Source of the DNA: an uncultured Chloroflexota bacterium
Lineage (GTDB): Bacteria; Chloroflexota; Anaerolineae; Aggregatilineales; Phototrophicaceae
Assembly (NCBI GenBank): GCA_937988705.1
Contig: CALKIA010000038.1
Location: 1 to 12,178, forward strand
Length of the DNA stretch: 12,178 nt
Reading direction: 5' to 3'
This document shows, piece by piece, positions 8,009-12,178 of this stretch (the first letter of the stretch is position 1; the number at the start of each line of letters is the position of its first letter). The notes beneath the pieces were generated by a model. The model searched no databases, was not told where the DNA came from, and saw only the letters and a list, made by a program, of their open reading frames with translations. The translations under genes and the position numbers were made by a program.

Positions 8009-8066
8009 TTTCGATACGAAAGCTAGCTTACATTAAATGCAAGTCTCGTAATAAATTTGCATTAAT
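8009..8066. promoter_or_regulatory. Inverted repeats in the rnj 5' leader
   Basis: Three inverted repeats lie in the predicted rnj leader. They are tttcg-ata-cgaaa (8009-8021), the perfect 10-bp palindrome aagctagctt (8020-8029), and attaaatgcaa (8032-8042) facing ttgcattaat (8057-8066), which pair over 10 bp with one bulged A. They could be an mRNA structure or a protein-binding site; the sequence does not decide which. Confidence 0.4.
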
Positions 8067-8142
8067 TCTTTGGAAACGTCCGGCGGAGCATCCGGGCGTG
8101 GGCAAGCATTAAAAGTCTGATGAACGTCAGCTATTTGCGGAC

Positions 8143-8169
8143 ATTATATCATAAAAATGGTACTGTCGA
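8143..8169 (-). promoter_or_regulatory. Extended -10 promoter of rnj
   Basis: On the minus strand TCGACA (8169-8164, 5 of 6 to TTGACA) is followed after 15 nt by TATAAT (8148-8143). The -10 is preceded by TGA, giving the extended TGnTATAAT motif that tolerates a short spacer. The predicted start is about 8136, leaving a leader of about 163 nt before the ATG at 7973. A weak 5-bp hairpin at 8162-8185 followed by ATTTTTAT on the minus strand might end the upstream operon, but is not strong enough to call a terminator. Confidence 0.65.
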
Positions 8170-8214
8170 TCTGTCTGAGTACAGTCCGCGCCTGAGAGCT
8201 TGTTGAGAAATTGC

Positions 8215-9141
8215 TCATCTTCCCAACGTATGCGCGAGGTTATTGAGAATCTGATCGGCGGAAACCGGGGTTTCCCCTTCCCAACCGACCCGCGTGATCA
8301 GCAGCGCGCCATCACTGGTGAGCACGACCACGCCTTCGCCACGTCGGACTTCAATCACGCGCCCGATCACACGCCCCACATACGGCGGGATGGCCACGCA
8401 TTGCGCCTGCCAGATGTAGAGGCGGCGGCCATTCAAGGTCGTGAACGCACCGGGATAAGGCGCGGTCACGGCGCGGATGAGATTGTAGATCACCCGGGTT
8501 GGCTGCGTCCAATCAATCCCATTGTCAGCCGGAATCCGCTTGCAGGTATAGGTCGCGCGCGTTTCGTCCTGCTCGGTCCGCTGGGCCGTACCCGCGAGAA
8601 GGAGCGGTAAGTTCGCCGCCAGTACCTCCAGATAGGTCTGCGTAACGTGTTCCATAACATCCGCGATCGTGTCATCCAGGCCGATCGGCACACGCTGCTG
8701 GGCGATAATCCGCCCAGTATCCACGCCCTCGGCGATTTCAAACAGGGTGACGCCTGTGTGATCCTCGCCGTTGATGAGCGCCCAGACGGTGGGCGCAAAG
8801 CCGCGATACGCGGGTAAGAGCGAGTCATGCAGGACGAAGGTTCCCAAGCGCGCACGTTCGAACACCTCACGCGGAATGATGTACCGCCAACTCACGGTTA
8901 GCAGCAGGTCGATGGGTGTGTTAGACCAGAAATCGACCCATTTGGACGCGCCTACCTGCCGCGCTTCACAGAAGGTCGCGCCCTTGGCTTCCGCCAACTG
9001 CTGGATATCATCCAAGAAAGGTGGTTCGTACGGCTCCTCGCGAAAGCTGAAAACGACCAGTTCGGCCTCTGGCTGCAAGCGGATCAACTGTTCGAGAACG
9101 CGGTAACCGCGTCGGGTTGCACAAAGTAAAGCTATTCGCAT
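8215..9141 (-). CDS. ArnA-N/Fmt-like formyltransferase (probable amino-sugar N-formyltransferase)
   Basis: A 308-residue protein of the 10-formyl-tetrahydrofolate-dependent formyltransferase family. The signature 'LHDSLLPAYRGFAPT' (104-118) carries catalytic His105, and 'TGVTLFEIAEGVDTG' (129-143) carries Asp141. The C-terminal part 'GIDWTQPTRVIYNLIRAV', then 'PYPGAF', resembles the ArnA formyltransferase domain rather than methionyl-tRNA formyltransferase. The Asn of the usual NxH catalytic motif is Val103 here. ATG 9141 has AAGG about 7 nt upstream and starts 9 nt after the stop of the GNAT gene, so it is the third gene of a cassette with an ArnC-like glycosyltransferase. That context favours N-formylation of a nucleotide-linked 4-amino sugar; the precise sugar is unknown. 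Confidence 0.82.
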   Translation of the reverse strand: MRIALLCATRRGYRVLEQLIRLQPEAELVVFSFREEPYEPPFLDDIQQLAEAKGATFCEARQVGASKWVDFWSNTPIDLLLTVSWRYIIPREVFERARLGTFVLHDSLLPAYRGFAPTVWALINGEDHTGVTLFEIAEGVDTGRIIAQQRVPIGLDDTIADVMEHVTQTYLEVLAANLPLLLAGTAQRTEQDETRATYTCKRIPADNGIDWTQPTRVIYNLIRAVTAPYPGAFTTLNGRRLYIWQAQCVAIPPYVGRVIGRVIEVRRGEGVVVLTSDGALLITRVGWEGETPVSADQILNNLAHTLGR

Positions 9142-9150
9142 GCCGCGCCT

Positions 9151-9906
9151 TCAATCTGCTTTACGCTGGCCGGTCAGGTAAGCGGCTGACCAGCGGTGAT
9201 ACCAGCTGCCAGTCGCCGTTGGGACAAACCCCTGTCGGGTATACAGCCGCTGCGCGCTGACATTGCGTCCCTGCGTCACCACTTCGACGGTGCGAAAGCC
9301 CTGATCCCAGAACCAACGCAGCGTGCCTTGAACGAGCCGCGCCCCCAAGCCTTGGCCGCGCGCCGCTTCTCCCACCCCGATTAAGGTGAGTTTGGCACGG
9401 CGTCCCTGCTCCGTCTCCGCGATCTGGAGCGCGGAATAGCCAACGGGCTGATCGTCCTGTAACGCGACAAGCACGGCATCGGCCAAAATGCCCGCCACGC
9501 TGCGCTCGATCCACGTCGTAAACAAGGCATCGCAGCGCTCATCCGGAATGAAGGGATCAAAATAGAAACGCGAGTCGCGATGACCCAACTGAGCGATAGC
9601 TGTGAGCGCAGGCAGATCCGCGGGTTGGCTCAAGCGAATCGCGGCAGGTTGAACGGGGGCTTCCCTGAGCTGCGCCGTCAGAACGACGCGATTATCCACA
9701 TAGAGAAAGCCGCTGCGCTGCGCCAGCCACCCCGTTTGGCGATCCGCCGAATCGGCGAGAAAGTACAGGCAGTCGATGTGTTCAGCACCGCACCAGGCTT
9801 CGATCTCGGCGAGGGTATCCGGCGTCAACCGATTGATGGTCGCGCGCGCGATGTTGTAGCCAAAGAAAGCGGAGTCCCATTCAAGACGCTGGCAGAGTTC
9901 ACTCAT
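9151..9906 (-). CDS. GNAT-family N-acetyltransferase, WecD/RffC-like
   Basis: A 251-residue acetyl-CoA-dependent N-acyltransferase. The N-terminal 'LEWDSAFFGYNIARA' (8-22) is the hallmark opening of WecD-type sugar acetyltransferases, which acetylate dTDP-4-amino-4,6-dideoxygalactose. The GNAT core follows, with 'VGEAARGQGLGARLV' (178-192) as the acetyl-CoA pyrophosphate loop (R183-G188) and 'NVSAQRLYTRQGF' (215-227), whose Tyr222 is at the usual general-acid position. The ATG at 9906 overlaps the end of the glycosyltransferase gene by 8 nt (ATGAGTGA), implying translational coupling. Its presence beside a formyltransferase and an ArnC-like enzyme suggests that it acylates an amino sugar of the same pathway, but other amine substrates are possible. 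Confidence 0.8.
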   Translation of the reverse strand: MSELCQRLEWDSAFFGYNIARATINRLTPDTLAEIEAWCGAEHIDCLYFLADSADRQTGWLAQRSGFLYVDNRVVLTAQLREAPVQPAAIRLSQPADLPALTAIAQLGHRDSRFYFDPFIPDERCDALFTTWIERSVAGILADAVLVALQDDQPVGYSALQIAETEQGRRAKLTLIGVGEAARGQGLGARLVQGTLRWFWDQGFRTVEVVTQGRNVSAQRLYTRQGFVPTATGSWYHRWSAAYLTGQRKAD

Positions 9907-10855
9907 GCTGTTCCTGCGTATGTTCCCGCACCGTATAGACCGGGCGATCCATGGTACGAAAGTGAATACGCGCCAGATATTCGCCGATCACGCCGAGCGC
10001 AAACAACTGCGCGCCGCTGAAAATGGCGATGATCGAGGCGAGGAAGGGAAATCCCTGCACGACCTGGCCTTCCAGCAAATACCGTCCGAGCACGTACAGG
10101 AACACGAGCATACCGAAGAAAGCCAGCGTAATACCGATAATGCTGGCGACCTGCAGCGGCAGCGTACTAAAGCCGGTGATCATGTTAATGGCGTGGCGAA
10201 TGAGCTTGGTGAGGGTGTAGCCCGATACGCCGATGGTGCGCTGATCATGCCGCGTGGTCACGGCGCCAAAGCGCGTCGTTCCCCACGTGAGCAGCACATC
10301 GATGGAGACATATGGACTGCTGTAGTTGACGAACGCCTCACGCAAATCGGTGCGAAACACACGAAAGGCGCTGACTTTGCGGGCGATATCTACGCCCATG
10401 CTGCTCTGGAGTACCAGCTTGGTCGCCTGTGACGCCAAGTCACGTAGGAAGCCGTGTTGTTCGTGTTCCGGCGCACCATAGACGACATCGAGATCGGCCT
10501 CCCGCAGGTGGGCGAGCAGTTTGGCGATCTCGACCGGCGGATGCTGCAAATCATCGTCAATGGTAACGATCAACTCGTAGTGTGCGTGGCGAATACCGCA
10601 CAACAGCGCATTGTGCTGGCCGTAGTTGCGCATCATGTTGATGCCATGCACCCACACATAGCGCGCCGCCAGTTCACGGATTACCGTCCACGTCTTACCC
10701 CCATCGGGGCTGCCATCGTTGACGATGATCACTTCGAACAGCGCGCCACCTGTCAGCGTCGGGAGCACACGCTCCAGTTCAGCGATGAGGGGCGGCAAGC
10801 TGGCGCTGCTGCGGTACGCTGGAATAATAACGGAGATCGAGTCCAAATCGTTCAA
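9899..10855 (-). CDS. ArnC/DPM1-like family 2 glycosyltransferase with two C-terminal TM helices
   Basis: A 318-residue GT2 enzyme, close in length to ArnC (about 320). The GT-A nucleotide-sugar fold shows 'ISVIIPAYRSSASL' (7-20), 'VIIVNDGSPD' (42-51), 'MMRNYGQHNAL' and the metal-binding 'TIDDDLQHPP' (98-107). Two hydrophobic helices near residues 230-262 and 270-295, ending 'GVIGEYLARI', anchor it in the cytoplasmic membrane. Such enzymes move a sugar from a nucleotide donor to polyprenyl phosphate. The frame has no ATG at its start: an in-frame TAG at 10861-10859 leaves TTG at 10855 or TTG at 10846. AGGA (10860-10857) is only 1 nt from the first but 10 nt from the second, so the 10846 start (315 residues) is a serious alternative. 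First gene of the cassette with the acetyltransferase and formyltransferase. Confidence 0.9.
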   Translation of the reverse strand: MNDLDSISVIIPAYRSSASLPPLIAELERVLPTLTGGALFEVIIVNDGSPDGGKTWTVIRELAARYVWVHGINMMRNYGQHNALLCGIRHAHYELIVTIDDDLQHPPVEIAKLLAHLREADLDVVYGAPEHEQHGFLRDLASQATKLVLQSSMGVDIARKVSAFRVFRTDLREAFVNYSSPYVSIDVLLTWGTTRFGAVTTRHDQRTIGVSGYTLTKLIRHAINMITGFSTLPLQVASIIGITLAFFGMLVFLYVLGRYLLEGQVVQGFPFLASIIAIFSGAQLFALGVIGEYLARIHFRTMDRPVYTVREHTQEQHE

Positions 10856-10887
10856 TTCCTAACCGGAAGACGAAGTCGAGTAACCGT

Positions 10888-10969
10888 CCCTCGTCCATGC
10901 AAGCGGAGCGAGGGGAAAGATTACGATTACTGCTGACTCCCCTCCTCGAATTCTGGGCGAGGTGGAGTC
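10888..10969. other. Mutually exclusive hairpins in the gap before the glycosyltransferase gene
   Basis: The 171-nt gap 10856-11026 holds no gene. It contains four complementary segments: ccctcg (10888-10893), cgagggga (10909-10916), gactcccctcctcg (10935-10948) and cgaggtggagtc (10958-10969). Each can pair with its neighbour, so the first/second plus third/fourth pairing competes with the second/third pairing. No T-run follows any hairpin, and no convincing promoter was seen for the minus-strand cassette in this gap. Confidence 0.35.
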
Positions 10970-11026
10970 GTCGTTAACCTGGCACGCATGGGCGGCGAGC
11001 GATCACAGCCCGGTGGCGCTGATCAA

Positions 11027-12178
11027 TCAACTATACAAATAGCGCTGGTGCAGCGCGGCGTGCGTTTCCTGCACGACTTTGAGCACAGCGTCCGGGCAGT
11101 GGTCGCCGGGTACGCCGCCCTGTTCAATGTAGGCATTGCGCAGAATACGTCCCCAATTACCCGTGCTGCGCAGCTTGGGATCGTTGATGTACTGCTGAAT
11201 CGTCTCGGCTTCGTGACCGCTGAGCGGTTCAAGCATGCGTTCCAGACTGGTATAGACTTCATCGATTTCGCGCGGCATCACTTCGTCGATCTCTTCGAGC
11301 GCGGCGTGCATAAAGCGGCGCTTGAGCGAGTAGAACTCCGATAGGCGCATCTGGCGGCCGCCCGCCGTCGTGAGCGTCATATCTGTGCCCAGCCGATCCG
11401 ACTGGTCTTGCTGTGCATGGAACGAGTCGATGGAGAGCGGGCCGAGAATGTCCCACATCACCTTGTTGTCGTGCATCGGGCCGAGATCACAGCCGTGCTT
11501 GCGGAAGTACGACTCGACCACAGCGTGCGTGAACTCGAAATCGGTGATGACCGCCGCCATGCGCGACGCGCTGATGTTGGTCGGCATGCCCGTGCTTTCG
11601 ACGGTACAAACGCGCTTCGAGGTGGTGAGGTCGGGGCGAATGCGGCCGATCGGGTTGTGCATCACCGAAATTGGCAAGCCGAGATCATCGTTGTACATGG
11701 TGGCGCGCCCCGTAGCGTTGGCACGTTCCAGCAGCAGCAGTTCAGCGTATTGATCGAGGCCATCCGGCATGAGATGTGGGCTAATCGGGAGTTCGAGATA
11801 GCGCCCAGTAGCCGTCGTCGCGCGGACGTATTCGCGCGCGTCCAACAGTTCGGCGTCGCACGTGCCGTTGATGAACGGACAGCCCTTGAGCACGGCGGAA
11901 TTGGCAATAGCGGTCGCACTCTTTAGGATGGTGTAGAACGTGAGCAGCCCCAACGCTTCCGAGCGTCCCGCCAGATCAATGTGGATGTGGCAGCCTTGAT
12001 TGCGGAACATGTTGACATGGTGGCAGGTCGCCGGGTCGACATGGAAACGCGCCTGCGCCTCCGCCAGACGCCGCCCGTATTCCGGGAACAGGCCGTTGAC
12101 TTCGAGCATCAGATCGACGGCGGTCTGGACTTTCGGATGATCGGTCATCTTGAAGTCAGATTCGGTCGGGTAGCACGA
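11027..12178 (-). CDS. Putative carboxylate-amine ligase (GCS2/amidoligase-like), N-terminus outside window
   Basis: The frame remains open to the window edge, and residues encoded before the internal ATG at 12148 ('CYPTESDFK') look coding, so the real start lies beyond 12178; 383 residues are visible. I do not recognise it with certainty. 'NQGCHIHIDLAG' (60-71) and 'LKGCPFINGT' (97-106) resemble the 'cG.HvHv' and 'SPF..G' motifs of glutamate-cysteine-ligase-type (GCS2) and Amidoligase_2 enzymes, which join a carboxylate to an amine using ATP. 'CTVESTGMPTN' near residue 194 lies where such families have a substrate or metal-binding E-x-R-x-x-D motif, but Arg and Asp are not conserved here. 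The C-terminal 120 residues are helical and charged. It ends 171 nt before the glycosyltransferase start on the same strand, so operon membership is uncertain. Confidence 0.5.
   Translation of the reverse strand, partial: SCYPTESDFKMTDHPKVQTAVDLMLEVNGLFPEYGRRLAEAQARFHVDPATCHHVNMFRNQGCHIHIDLAGRSEALGLLTFYTILKSATAIANSAVLKGCPFINGTCDAELLDAREYVRATTATGRYLELPISPHLMPDGLDQYAELLLLERANATGRATMYNDDLGLPISVMHNPIGRIRPDLTTSKRVCTVESTGMPTNISASRMAAVITDFEFTHAVVESYFRKHGCDLGPMHDNKVMWDILGPLSIDSFHAQQDQSDRLGTDMTLTTAGGRQMRLSEFYSLKRRFMHAALEEIDEVMPREIDEVYTSLERMLEPLSGHEAETIQQYINDPKLRSTGNWGRILRNAYIEQGGVPGDHCPDAVLKVVQETHAALHQRYLYS

Noticed and set aside
6687..8036. 449-residue open frame on the + strand
   Set aside because: It is antisense to RNase J over almost its whole length, has an Arg/His/Asp-rich composition without recognisable motifs, and crosses the rnj start and leader. 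It is a shadow of the GC-rich third codon positions of rnj.
8162..8185. Possible intrinsic terminator after the formyltransferase gene
   Set aside because: Only a 5-bp stem precedes the T-rich stretch, and the same bases contain the better-supported rnj promoter.
9905..10432. 175-residue + strand open frame, and similar ones at 10454-10936 and 11408-11926
   Set aside because: All are antisense to genes with clear or probable family motifs and show low-complexity Arg/Ala/His-rich composition.

Overview
The window looks like chromosomal DNA of a Chloroflexota bacterium, probably Anaerolineae-like. This is inferred from style, not from a phylogenetic marker. The clues are moderate-to-high GC, a transglutaminase with a long Thr/Pro 'TPTPSPTP'-type linker, a TIR–nSTAND–formylglycine-generating-enzyme-like (FGE-like) fusion, RNase J, and short GGCGAC/GTCGCC palindromic repeats after genes. 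No rRNA, tRNA, CRISPR array, transposase or phage gene was seen.

Left part (1-3153, + strand): one very large protein whose 5' end lies outside the window. Its order is TIR domain, nSTAND1-type P-loop NTPase, one transmembrane helix, Ala-rich helical stalk, and FGE/sulfatase-modifying-factor-like domain. The TIR and NTPase should be cytoplasmic and the FGE-like domain extracytoplasmic. Both catalytic cysteines of true FGEs are replaced. It reads as a one-piece transmembrane receptor-effector of the bacterial conflict/immunity type and is the most interesting item here.

Middle (3154-6300): a compound palindromic repeat separates that gene from the RNase P RNA gene (rnpB, minus strand, about 3251-3597). 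Transcribed away from rnpB is a TgpA-like membrane transglutaminase gene. A good sigma70-type promoter at 3679-3707 places its start at 3736, downstream of the longest possible start. A second copy of the repeat core and an 18-bp perfect bidirectional terminator separate it from the convergent RNase J gene.

Right part (6309-12178, all minus strand): rnj (RNase J) has its own extended -10 promoter and a 160-nt leader with inverted repeats. Upstream of it lies a tightly packed three-gene cassette in the order ArnC-like polyprenyl-phosphate glycosyltransferase, WecD-like GNAT acetyltransferase, ArnA-N-like formyltransferase. The first two overlap by 8 nt and the last two are 9 nt apart. Together they suggest N-acylation (formyl and/or acetyl) of an amino sugar and its transfer to a polyprenyl-phosphate carrier at the membrane. 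Upstream of the cassette, across a 171-nt gap with mutually exclusive hairpins, is the 3' part of a protein resembling GCS2/amidoligase-type carboxylate-amine ligases, cut by the window edge.
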